Assembly: GCA_011524905.1 (NCBI GenBank)
Contig: WTJI01000012.1
Coordinates: forward strand, 18,255-72,710
Reading direction: 5' to 3'
DNA from: Flavobacteriales bacterium
Lineage (GTDB): Bacteria > Bacteroidota > Bacteroidia > Flavobacteriales > Flavobacteriaceae
Length of the DNA stretch: 54,456 nucleotides
Part shown: piece after piece, positions 43,903-51,789 of the stretch
Numbering within the stretch: position 1 is the stretch's first letter
How the letters are laid out: every line of letters starts with the position of its first letter
Made by a program: the position numbers and the translations under genes
Notes under the pieces: generated by a model
Told to the model about the DNA's origin: nothing
Databases searched by the model: none
The model's input: only the letters and a program-made list of their open reading frames with translations

Positions 43903-45051
43903 TTAGGATTGTAAAATTTCGTCAACCTTTGCTTCGAACTGATATAGTAAAGATTCAAAACTTCCAACAGTTAATTGCTGATTGGAGTACATGGAAAAGC
44001 TTTTTTGCTGTAGTGCAGCCATGGTATTGTCTTCTTCTATTGCATCCCAAAATATTTTTTCATTCAATGCCCAATAAGAAGCTTCTTTCTCTGTTTCCAC
44101 TCCTTTGGGCAGTAGCATAAAGGCGTGATATTGAGTTTGGGTTGGACTCAATGGGACAAAGCTTACTACCATTATATGGTCCGGTTCAATTAATAGAATC
44201 ACGTTAGGAAACAAATGGATCAAAATATTGGCCACCTGCCTTAAATCCCATTGCGCTTTGGGAATAGTCTTCAGTTTTTCCAGGTTTTTCTTCGGAAAAA
44301 CGATACTACTATGAATTTTGGCCTCCATCGGTATGCTCATATTATCTAAAAAATATGGCCCGATAGTTTGAGCATGTGCTATTTTAAAATGGTACCCTTC
44401 TAGTGCTCCATCAACCAAAAGTTTCCAATTAAATGGTAAAATTTCTTGAGAAAACGCATGCGCAACCAGGTCTCCAAAATCAAAGCCTTCAGTTTGCTCA
44501 GCTACTTCTTCAAGCCAAGCATCAAGATCTACGGTCCCTTTTAACTGAACGTCTGGTAAAACAAAAACCATACCCAATCGAACCCAACAATCCAATTCTA
44601 TCAAACTATGAGATTCCTTGCTGACATCCACAAACCCTTGGGAATGGAATACGGTTTTCAAACATCCTTGTAGATCATAGGTCCACGCGTGATATGGGCA
44701 AACAATATTCCGGCGAATGTTCCCTTGCGGTGCCGTAAGTAGTTTTACCCCTCTGTGGCGGCAACTATTCAAAAATGCACGAAGCCTTCCGTCATTACCT
44801 TTTATCACTACGATGGGAACACCTAATGCTTCGTGTAAAAAATAATCCCCTTCCTTTTCCAGGCGACTAGCCGCCCCCACAACAATGGGATACTGCTTGA
44901 AAAGCTTTTCTTTTTCTTGTTCAAAACGATCACAATCAACATATCGGGTGGAATCAATCGTCTTTGTCGTTCCATCAACAAAAGTATTTTCTTGGTCATC
45001 TAACGCTGACAAAACTTGACTAATTATTGCTATTTGCTTTTCTTTTTTCAT
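43903..45051 (-). CDS. Rieske non-haem iron oxygenase, alpha-subunit type
   Basis: A 382-residue oxygenase. The Rieske 2Fe-2S ligands are C97 and H99 (CRHRG) and C118 and H121 (CPYHAW). The mononuclear iron site has H221 and H226 (GYHFKIAH) and a likely Asp in EEDNTMAALQQ. The residue that bridges neighbouring subunits is Glu218 where ring-hydroxylating dioxygenases have Asp; carnitine- and betaine-type monooxygenases have Glu there. No reductase or small subunit gene is adjacent. The substrate is unknown; a quaternary amine is possible. It is a separate gene upstream of the tetR operon, on the same strand. Confidence 0.85.
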   Translation of the reverse strand: MKKEKQIAIISQVLSALDDQENTFVDGTTKTIDSTRYVDCDRFEQEKEKLFKQYPIVVGAASRLEKEGDYFLHEALGVPIVVIKGNDGRLRAFLNSCRHRGVKLLTAPQGNIRRNIVCPYHAWTYDLQGCLKTVFHSQGFVDVSKESHSLIELDCWVRLGMVFVLPDVQLKGTVDLDAWLEEVAEQTEGFDFGDLVAHAFSQEILPFNWKLLVDGALEGYHFKIAHAQTIGPYFLDNMSIPMEAKIHSSIVFPKKNLEKLKTIPKAQWDLRQVANILIHLFPNVILLIEPDHIMVVSFVPLSPTQTQYHAFMLLPKGVETEKEASYWALNEKIFWDAIEEDNTMAALQQKSFSMYSNQQLTVGSFESLLYQFEAKVDEILQS

Positions 45052-45237
45052 TGTTTCTGTAAAAGCTGTTTTTAAATAAGCTCTTCTTTTCCTACAAGTG
45101 AAAAGTAATTAAAAATATATAATCCTCTAGTCTTAGGCTAGTAGTTGCCATGGATTGCACCCATAGATTAAAGCTAGGTAAGGCAAAAAGCCTGTTGTTT
45201 GGTCGGAATGACTAGCTTCCATAACAAACGTTTTACC

Positions 45238-45594
45238 ATGAAAACAAAAAAAATCCTATACTGGATCACAACTATTTGGTTATCTGTTGCCATGTTGACC
45301 AGTGCTATTTTTGCACTGATTAAACCCGAAGAAGTCCTTGAACTTTATCTTACCCTTGGCTACCCCACTTACCTGATCAACTTTATCAGTTTGGCTAAAA
45401 TATTAGGAGTCATTACACTATTGCTCAATCCTTACAAAAAACTGGTTGAATGGGCGTATGCTGGTTTCTTTTTTGACTTTTTATTGGCTTTTTTGGCACA
45501 TTATCAAATCAATGATGGAGAACAATGGTGGGTACTTATCCCATTTGCATTACTCCTTGTATCGCACCAACTAAAAGATATAAGTCGTAATTAA
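45238..45594 (+). CDS. DoxX-like small membrane protein
   Basis: A 118-residue protein with four predicted membrane helices (WITTIWLSVAMLTSAIFAL, then YPTYLINFISLAKILGVITL and two more), fitting the DoxX-like/DoxX_2 family. ATG 45238 (MKTKKIL) is preferred because it is preceded by typical leader and directly starts helix one. It ends 54 nt before the amidohydrolase gene; the two may share a transcript. Function unknown. Confidence 0.8.
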   Translation: MKTKKILYWITTIWLSVAMLTSAIFALIKPEEVLELYLTLGYPTYLINFISLAKILGVITLLLNPYKKLVEWAYAGFFFDFLLAFLAHYQINDGEQWWVLIPFALLLVSHQLKDISRN

Positions 45595-45648
45595 TGTATG
45601 TACTGTGGGTATTGTAGATTATTGTATCTTGATGCAAAGTCAATAACC

Positions 45649-47250
45649 ATGTCTATACTTTTTAGGTTTTTTCTATGCTTATCTGTTGTTTTATTCTGGA
45701 ATTGTCAACCTGATGCCGAATATGATTTGCTCATCCGCAACGGCACCCTTTACGATGGTTTGGGAGGGCCTCCACAAAAGGCTGATATTGGATTGATTCA
45801 AGACCAAATAGTCTCTATTTCGGCGCCTTCAAAAGCTACCGCTAAAGAGGTAATTGATGCCACAGGGAAGTTTGTTGCTCCTGGATTCATTGACATTCAT
45901 ACCCATCTAGATCCTTTGGATAATCTCATTCGGCTATCGGATGCAGAAAGTCAAATCCGACAAGGGGTAACCACGAGTTTTGGTGGTCCCGATGGCCGGG
46001 GTGTTCCGCCTGGTTTTGGGTTTAAACAATTTTTAGATTCATTAGAAAAAGTAGGCGTCGGTATCAATGTCGGGTTTTTGGCGGGTCACAATAAGATTCG
46101 CAAGGCTGTTATGCAGCTTGAGAAAAGATCACCGACTCCATCAGAATTAGACCAAATGCAACAACAAGTGGCGCAAGCCATGGAAGAAGGTGCCTTTGGC
46201 ATTTCAACAGGACTCAAATACCTTCCTGGGAATTTTTCTGAGACCGATGAACTCATAGCACTTTCACAAGAAGTGGCAAAAAAAGGCGGCATCTACACCT
46301 CACACCTAAGAGACGAGGGTCTAGCTATAATTCCAGCCATGCAGGAAGCCATTGAAATTGCTAAGATGGCACAACTCCCCGTTATCCTGACCCATCACAA
46401 AGTCATTGGCAAACCCATGTGGGGTCAAAGTGTTACTACCCTTGCCTTGGTTGATTCTGCGCGCCAAAAAGGCTTAAAAATCTTTTTGGATCAATACCCG
46501 TATAATGCCAGTCACACGGGTATCAGCGTGCTGATCCCTACTTGGGCAAGAGCAGGAGGACAAGAGGCTTTCTTAAAAAGAATTGCTGACCCGAAGACCA
46601 AAGCGAAAATAGAAAAGCAAATCATCTTTAATATTCTCAACGATCGTGGTGGAGACGATTTACGACGAATCCAGTTTTCTCGGGTTGCTTGGAAGCCAGA
46701 GTTAGAGGGCAGAACTCTATACGATTGGGCAATCGATCGCGGTATGAAGCCGAGTTTGGCCAATGGCGCCCAACTGGTGATCGAAGCACAAAGTAATGGC
46801 GGTGCAGGCTGTATTTTCCATGCCATGGATGAGGCCGATGTCGAGCGGATTATGCAACATCCGATGACCATGATTGCATCTGACGGCAGACTCTCCGAGC
46901 CAGGGGTGGGCCACCCACACCCCAGAGCCTACGGCACCTTCCCCCGTGTGTTGGGTAGATATGTGCGAGATAAAAAACTGCTCAGCTGGGAACAAGCCAT
47001 ACATAAAATGACAGGGTTTCCAGCAAAAACAATGGGATTAACTGACAGGGGCGTCCTTAAAGTGGGCATGAAAGCCGATATCGCCATCTTTGACCCCAAT
47101 ACCGTGTTGGACAATGCCACTTTCACAAAGCCACATCAGTACCCCAGTGGCATTGAATACGTTATCGTCAATGGTAAGCTTGTGGTTGTGCAAGGTGTGT
47201 TTACCTCGGTCAAAGCTGGAAAAGTTCTGCGGAAAAAAGTCCTGCCATAA
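45649..47250 (+). CDS. N-acyl-D-amino-acid deacylase family amidohydrolase, lipoprotein
   Basis: A 533-residue exported metal-dependent hydrolase. It has lipobox Cys19 (LFWNC), a small beta domain (YDLLIRNGTLYDGLGG), the amidohydrolase HxH (H84, H86 in DIHTHLD), further metal-site blocks SHLRDEG and LTHHKVIGK, and SDGRLSEPGVGHPHPRAYGTF with the catalytic Asp. This series matches D-aminoacylase/dihydroorotase-like enzymes that remove acyl groups from N-acyl-D-amino acids, perhaps from peptidoglycan debris. ATG 45649 gives a proper signal peptide; an upstream in-frame ATG at 45598 does not. Confidence 0.9.
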   Translation: MSILFRFFLCLSVVLFWNCQPDAEYDLLIRNGTLYDGLGGPPQKADIGLIQDQIVSISAPSKATAKEVIDATGKFVAPGFIDIHTHLDPLDNLIRLSDAESQIRQGVTTSFGGPDGRGVPPGFGFKQFLDSLEKVGVGINVGFLAGHNKIRKAVMQLEKRSPTPSELDQMQQQVAQAMEEGAFGISTGLKYLPGNFSETDELIALSQEVAKKGGIYTSHLRDEGLAIIPAMQEAIEIAKMAQLPVILTHHKVIGKPMWGQSVTTLALVDSARQKGLKIFLDQYPYNASHTGISVLIPTWARAGGQEAFLKRIADPKTKAKIEKQIIFNILNDRGGDDLRRIQFSRVAWKPELEGRTLYDWAIDRGMKPSLANGAQLVIEAQSNGGAGCIFHAMDEADVERIMQHPMTMIASDGRLSEPGVGHPHPRAYGTFPRVLGRYVRDKKLLSWEQAIHKMTGFPAKTMGLTDRGVLKVGMKADIAIFDPNTVLDNATFTKPHQYPSGIEYVIVNGKLVVVQGVFTSVKAGKVLRKKVLP

Positions 47251-47448
47251 TTTGTGATTGTCACATGGTAAATTAAACAATACCCCTTGTATTTTGAAAA
47301 AGTCATTGAATTAATTCATAACAACCCGTTAAATATGCCATTGATCTAATTCCCGAAATAACATCATCAATAGCTCTAGAAACGGCACTTTTTTATGTTT
47401 TAAACACCAAAAGACGCAATATGGCGAAAAAAATCTCTCCTTAAGAAC

Positions 47449-47901
47449 ATGAAAAATATCTTTGACAAGGAAGTCACCACAGCCACCATCGCTCGAATCC
47501 AAAACCTACACCCTGACTGCCAGCCACTTTGGGGAAAAATGGAAGTAGCCCAAATGTTGGCCCATTGTGCCGTTGTATATGAAATTATCTATGAAGACAG
47601 CCACCCCAAACCTAAAGGATTAAAAAAATGGTTGCTCAAAACTTTTGTCAAAAACGCCGTTGTCAATGAGCGCCCTTACAAAAAAAACAGCCGAACTGCC
47701 CCCGAGTTTTTGGTAACGGATCCCAAAAACTTTGAAACAGAAAAAGAACGCCTGATTACCTATCTGGAAAAAACACAAGCCTTAGGCGGGACGTATTTTG
47801 AGGGTAAAGAATATCCTTCTTTTGGTGTTCTTAGCCAAAAGGAATGGAATAATCTATTCTACAAACATCTAAACCACCATTTAAATCAGTTCGGGGTTTA
47901 A
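47449..47901 (+). CDS. DUF1569 protein (DinB-like fold)
   Basis: A 150-residue protein of the DUF1569 family, four-helix DinB/YfiT-like bundle with potential metal-binding His residues: VAQMLAHCA and the C-terminal YKHLNHHLNQFGV. No signal peptide. The function is unknown; related proteins are thiol-dependent transferases. The upstream gap (47251-47448, 198 bp) shows no further gene; a seven-codon ORF at 47420 (MAKKISP) is probably chance. Confidence 0.83.
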   Translation: MKNIFDKEVTTATIARIQNLHPDCQPLWGKMEVAQMLAHCAVVYEIIYEDSHPKPKGLKKWLLKTFVKNAVVNERPYKKNSRTAPEFLVTDPKNFETEKERLITYLEKTQALGGTYFEGKEYPSFGVLSQKEWNNLFYKHLNHHLNQFGV

Positions 47902-47924
47902 CCCCTTGGAGTTTCTTTTTCCTA

Positions 47925-48692
47925 TTACTGTTTTGCAGCACCAAATACAATTTCATCCGCAACAGCTTGGCATTTTTTTGCCACGTTGGCTTGAACAATA
48001 AAGTAATAGATTTTCTTCCCCTTTTGGTCTTTTCCTTCTTGTCGTCGTGGAAGACCTTTGGCAGACTGGCCACTCAGCTTGGCAAAAAAGACACAAGCAG
48101 CCAAATAACTCCCATTGGGATTGGTGTGCTTGGCATCATCTGACAATAAGGCAATGTCGGGATAGCGGGCTCGAAACACGTCAAATGCCCGTCCAACTGC
48201 CACTACTTTTTCTCCGGAAACAGCTTTGGACCGAAGTGCTTCTTCGATGGGAATAGAATTTAAAGGGCTGTCCAATGGCTGCCCAGCAATACCTGGATAA
48301 GCCCAACTGGCATATAAAAATTGTTCGGGCTGATTTTTAATTTTTGTTTGCAACAAGCTTAAATACTTGGCGGTTGAGTCAATCGCTACAATTGGATTGC
48401 TACTATAATCTTGAAAAATCAGCTTGGAAAACCGTTGTTGCTCAAGTATATCAATGGTCTGCAAGTTTTTTTGGCTCAACCAATGATCCTTGAGTGATGC
48501 GCCCCCCGCAGTACTTTGGCTCACGTCCCACGACAAGCCTTTAGACAAGGCCATTTGCTCTAATGTGCTGGGGATGTTGTAATAAAACGTAAAGCTGTTT
48601 CCGATAAAAAGTATCCTTTCTGTCGGTTGAGCAGTAACTATAAAAGCCCAAACCAAAAGGAATCCGAATAATACGCTATTCTTCCTCTTCAT
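47925..48692 (-). CDS. SGNH/GDSL-type hydrolase, exported
   Basis: A 255-residue secreted hydrolase with a signal peptide ending near TAQ (about residue 22), a variant block I (GNSFTFYYNIP, with Ser as nucleophile), block II Gly in STAGGASLKDHW, and TNPNGSYLAA near the C terminus where block V Asp and His normally sit (DDAKHTNPNG). This is the DUF4886-like SGNH type. Start ATG 48692 overlaps the last 17 nt of the upstream GGT-like gene, so they are coupled. Confidence 0.8.
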   Translation of the reverse strand: MKRKNSVLFGFLLVWAFIVTAQPTERILFIGNSFTFYYNIPSTLEQMALSKGLSWDVSQSTAGGASLKDHWLSQKNLQTIDILEQQRFSKLIFQDYSSNPIVAIDSTAKYLSLLQTKIKNQPEQFLYASWAYPGIAGQPLDSPLNSIPIEEALRSKAVSGEKVVAVGRAFDVFRARYPDIALLSDDAKHTNPNGSYLAACVFFAKLSGQSAKGLPRRQEGKDQKGKKIYYFIVQANVAKKCQAVADEIVFGAAKQ

Positions 48693-50283
48693 AATATTCT
48701 GTAGTTCCTTCCCAGTCAGGATCAGCAGCACCTATCCAAGCGGCCTTTTGAGGATGTTTAGCAATCGCATGTACCCGACCAAATCGAGCAGGTTCATCGA
48801 TATATTTAACAGCTGTTTTTTCAACATCAAATTGGGCGTTTATCCCCTCAAGTCCTTTGTGATTTTCAATCCACAGGCTATCTTGATAAGGATATACACG
48901 CGGCAGCAGTAAGGCTTTTTCTAAATCGTGCCCCTGTACCAAATAGCGACTTAACACTTGCGTAACGGCCGTGACGATTCTGCTTCCACCCGCAGCACCT
49001 AGGGCTGCTATCAGGTTGCCATCACGCGTTACCAACGTTGGAGAAATAAAGGAGCTAGCTCTATCCCCTGGCTGAAATTTTCCTAAATACCCTCCAAGGG
49101 TCACAGCGTGGATGAATCCCAAACCCTTTGACGCAACCTTCGATCCCATATTGGGACCTACTGTTTGTGTTAACGCTACACTGTTTCCCCACTGATCTGC
49201 TGTGGTCAAGTGAGTCGTATGCCCCATAGGAGCTGTCCACGCCAAAGGGTCGGATGTTGTCCATGGGAGGGTAACGATTGCTTCCTTCTTGTCTTGCAAT
49301 TTTTTTGCCCAGCGGGCTGCTGCATCATAGGATATAATTTTTTGTAGAGAATCTTCAATCTTTTGTTTGTAACGAAAAGAATAGGCCCATTCGGTGACTT
49401 CGCCTATTTGTTTGGCCCAGTCTTCCTCTACTTTTGTCTTTGGTAGATGGTCCAAAATTTGCAATATTTGAATGGTAAGTGCGCCAAAAGAAGGCAAATA
49501 GAGGCAGTGCAATTGGTGGTTTTGAAAGTCTCCTGAAAGAATTCTCGAAGAGCGTGCTTCGTACTGTTTCAGATCCGCTAGGGTTAAAATGCCACCATGA
49601 GACTGAATATCAGAGACCATTTTTTGAGCTATTTCCCCTTCATAAAATCCTGCTTTTCCTTCTTGTGCAATTTTTGTCAATACGGCTGCTAGCTCCTTTT
49701 GGACAAGCATTTCTCCTGCCTGGTAGGCTAAAGAATCGCTTTTTAGAAAATGATAGCGACTGCCTTCGAATTCACGTAATTGCTCCAAGGCGGCTTGCTG
49801 CCGTTTTGCCTCGCCTGGCAGAAGGGCAAATCCTTCTGCTGCATGTTGAATAGCCGGAGCCATAAGTACTGATAAGGGTAAACTTGCATGATCTTTGTAA
49901 AGCTTAAGCAAACCTGCAACCACTCCAGGAATCCCTATGGTTTCATAGCCATAACGATATTTTTTTTCTGAAGGCCTATAATTCATAGGAACTTCTGTAG
50001 AGGCATCAACACCAGCGATTTCACCAGATGCTGTTCTGTAGATGGCTTGTAGTCGTCCACCAATTCCACTCATACTGGGTTCAACAACAGCAAGGGTAAA
50101 GGCTGCTGCTATGGCAGCATCAAAAGCATTTCCCCCTTGGGCATACATTGCCTCTCCGGCTTGGGAAGCCAACGGGTGGGCAGCTGCAACAACACTATTG
50201 CTATATGGACTTGCTGCTTTTGGCGCACAGGCCATGAGTAGGATGCCTATGACCAATGATAAGAGTAAATTGATTTTTTTCAC
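48676..50283 (-). CDS. Gamma-glutamyltransferase-like Ntn hydrolase, lipoprotein
   Basis: A 535-residue Ntn-hydrolase with lipobox Cys19 (LMAC). It should self-cleave before Thr356 of GHTTHLTT to give large and small subunits; the GNSVALTQTVG and AAGGSRI blocks of the small subunit are present, as is the large-subunit GNAFDAAIAAAFTLAVVEPSMSGIGG. The Arg that binds the gamma-glutamyl carboxylate in true GGTs (in RExAP) is replaced, STEVP here. It may therefore be a GGT-like acylase or hydrolase rather than a glutathione enzyme. Confidence 0.85.
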   Translation of the reverse strand: MKKINLLLSLVIGILLMACAPKAASPYSNSVVAAAHPLASQAGEAMYAQGGNAFDAAIAAAFTLAVVEPSMSGIGGRLQAIYRTASGEIAGVDASTEVPMNYRPSEKKYRYGYETIGIPGVVAGLLKLYKDHASLPLSVLMAPAIQHAAEGFALLPGEAKRQQAALEQLREFEGSRYHFLKSDSLAYQAGEMLVQKELAAVLTKIAQEGKAGFYEGEIAQKMVSDIQSHGGILTLADLKQYEARSSRILSGDFQNHQLHCLYLPSFGALTIQILQILDHLPKTKVEEDWAKQIGEVTEWAYSFRYKQKIEDSLQKIISYDAAARWAKKLQDKKEAIVTLPWTTSDPLAWTAPMGHTTHLTTADQWGNSVALTQTVGPNMGSKVASKGLGFIHAVTLGGYLGKFQPGDRASSFISPTLVTRDGNLIAALGAAGGSRIVTAVTQVLSRYLVQGHDLEKALLLPRVYPYQDSLWIENHKGLEGINAQFDVEKTAVKYIDEPARFGRVHAIAKHPQKAAWIGAADPDWEGTTEYYEEEE

Positions 50284-50305
50284 GGATTTGAATTTTTAAT
50301 GAAAG

Positions 50306-50341
50306 TAAAAAAAAAGGCTCACAGAAACTGTAAGCCTTTTT
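50306..50341 (-). terminator. Intrinsic terminator of the susC-susD operon
   Basis: Read on the minus strand, an AAAAAGGCT/AGCCTTTTT stem with an inner CTGT/ACAG extension and one mismatch is followed by a run of nine T, 16 nt after the susD stop. Confidence 0.85.
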
Positions 50342-50356
50342 AAACCTTGAAGTGAA

Positions 50357-51778
50357 TTACTGATTGACCTCAGTTTTTGTAAAAATACCTGGATCTTGTG
50401 CCGGTGCACTAGAATTTGAATTTAATTCTATCGTTGCATAGGGCATACGCTCAGGTTTTTGAGAGTTATCACCATTTACCAATACATAAGAAACAGCGAT
50501 ATCATTATCAGATTTTCTCAGTCTTCTGGCATCATTATAGGGCATGTGCATGCCAAAGCCAGACACATAACGTTCCTCGATTACTTCACGTAAAAAAGCA
50601 TTTTTCGCACTGATGCCATCGGCATTCTCAATACCGCCAGCTTCAAAATCAGCCGCAACAAAAGCTTCGTATGAATAAGGCTGATCACTGTAATTGCCGT
50701 TGAGATTCCCTCCTGAATTGAGCCAAGCTCGAACCTCATTGAGATGGGAAAGCCCACTGCTTACTCCTCCAGCTCTTCCAGCGGCTTCAGCCATAATGAG
50801 TTTGTTTTCAAAATACGTCACCATATTTTGCGGTTGTTTTTGTTCAATAATCCCATCATTAGCACTACCACTAGATGAATTGATTGTGTAAAATGCACGT
50901 CTGGCAGCTTCATTGGTTTTAGCGTGATTACGTGAGTTCGCATTTTCATTGTCTAAAAGCTGTAACAAATAACTTTCAACGCCGTCAACACTATTGCCAA
51001 TATCCCCTGCTCGAGAGCCTTCTAGTATGGTCCAAAACAAATTTTTGTCTTCCGCAGCAGCATCCCCAGGTTGAAATTTAAGATCTCCATCTGCAGAAGA
51101 AATCCCGTTCTGTGCTGCACTTAACGCGCTTGCATAGTCTTTTTTATGCAAATAAAAGCGTGCCTTAAGTGTCTGCGCAGCAGCAATCCATTTTGAAGTA
51201 TCACCATTGAAATAAATGTCCTCTGGTATGGCACCTGAAGAAGAAGTATTTAATGTGTTGATGCCTCTGTCTAAAAGCGCTATCGCACTATCATAAACGG
51301 CAACTTGAGAATCAAACTTAGGGTCAGAAATTTCTAAATTGGCCGCTTCCGAATAGGGAATGTCTCCAAACAATGAAGCAGCAGTTCCAACTGCATGTGC
51401 TTCAACTATCATCGCTATTCCACGCAATTGGTCGCTATTAGAATTTTCAACGATATGTCTCATATTGGTAATTACACCTACATAAAGTGCATTCCATTCC
51501 GAATTGGATTCTGCTGTTGAGAGATTGAAGCCATAAATATTGGAATACAAAGAGGAATAACCAATTAATTGACCTGTGTACATACCACTGATACGATTGA
51601 GATGGCCACACTGAATCTGAACATTAGCAATCATACCTCCTGTCAAAAACAGTCGCTCTTCAACATCATCCACCAGAATGTCGTTGGGGTTTACATTGAC
51701 CCCATCATTTAAGTCTTCACATGAAACGGTAACAAGTAATGTGAAGAACAAGCAAATTAATTTATAAGTATTTTTCAT
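50357..51778 (-). CDS. SusD/RagB family nutrient-binding outer-membrane lipoprotein
   Basis: A 473-residue surface lipoprotein (LVTVSC, Cys20) that caps the SusC channel downstream of a glycan or oligopeptide. SusD features are NPNDILVDDVEERLF near the N terminus, TPR-like helices in the middle (AHAVGTAASLFGDIPYSEA) and a C-terminal EVIEERYVSGFGMHMPYNDARRLRK. It belongs to the SusD-like_2 group. It starts 11 nt after the susC stop and is followed by a terminator. No glycoside hydrolase in the window shares this operon, so the substrate is unknown. Confidence 0.93.
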   Translation of the reverse strand: MKNTYKLICLFFTLLVTVSCEDLNDGVNVNPNDILVDDVEERLFLTGGMIANVQIQCGHLNRISGMYTGQLIGYSSLYSNIYGFNLSTAESNSEWNALYVGVITNMRHIVENSNSDQLRGIAMIVEAHAVGTAASLFGDIPYSEAANLEISDPKFDSQVAVYDSAIALLDRGINTLNTSSSGAIPEDIYFNGDTSKWIAAAQTLKARFYLHKKDYASALSAAQNGISSADGDLKFQPGDAAAEDKNLFWTILEGSRAGDIGNSVDGVESYLLQLLDNENANSRNHAKTNEAARRAFYTINSSSGSANDGIIEQKQPQNMVTYFENKLIMAEAAGRAGGVSSGLSHLNEVRAWLNSGGNLNGNYSDQPYSYEAFVAADFEAGGIENADGISAKNAFLREVIEERYVSGFGMHMPYNDARRLRKSDNDIAVSYVLVNGDNSQKPERMPYATIELNSNSSAPAQDPGIFTKTEVNQ

Positions 51779-51789
51779 AGTTACTTGTA

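Noticed and set aside
45181-45193. Short AGGC/GCCT hairpin before the DoxX-like gene
   Set aside because: Four base pairs with a five-base loop is expected by chance; no U tract follows.
47420-47443. Seven-codon ORF (MAKKISP) just before the DUF1569 gene as a leader peptide
   Set aside because: No ribosome-binding signal, no regulatory codons and no hairpins to form an attenuator.
47892-47904. GGGGTTTAACCCC palindrome at the end of the DUF1569 gene as a terminator
   Set aside because: Only four G-C pairs remain once a workable loop is allowed and the following T run is interrupted; not convincing as a terminator.
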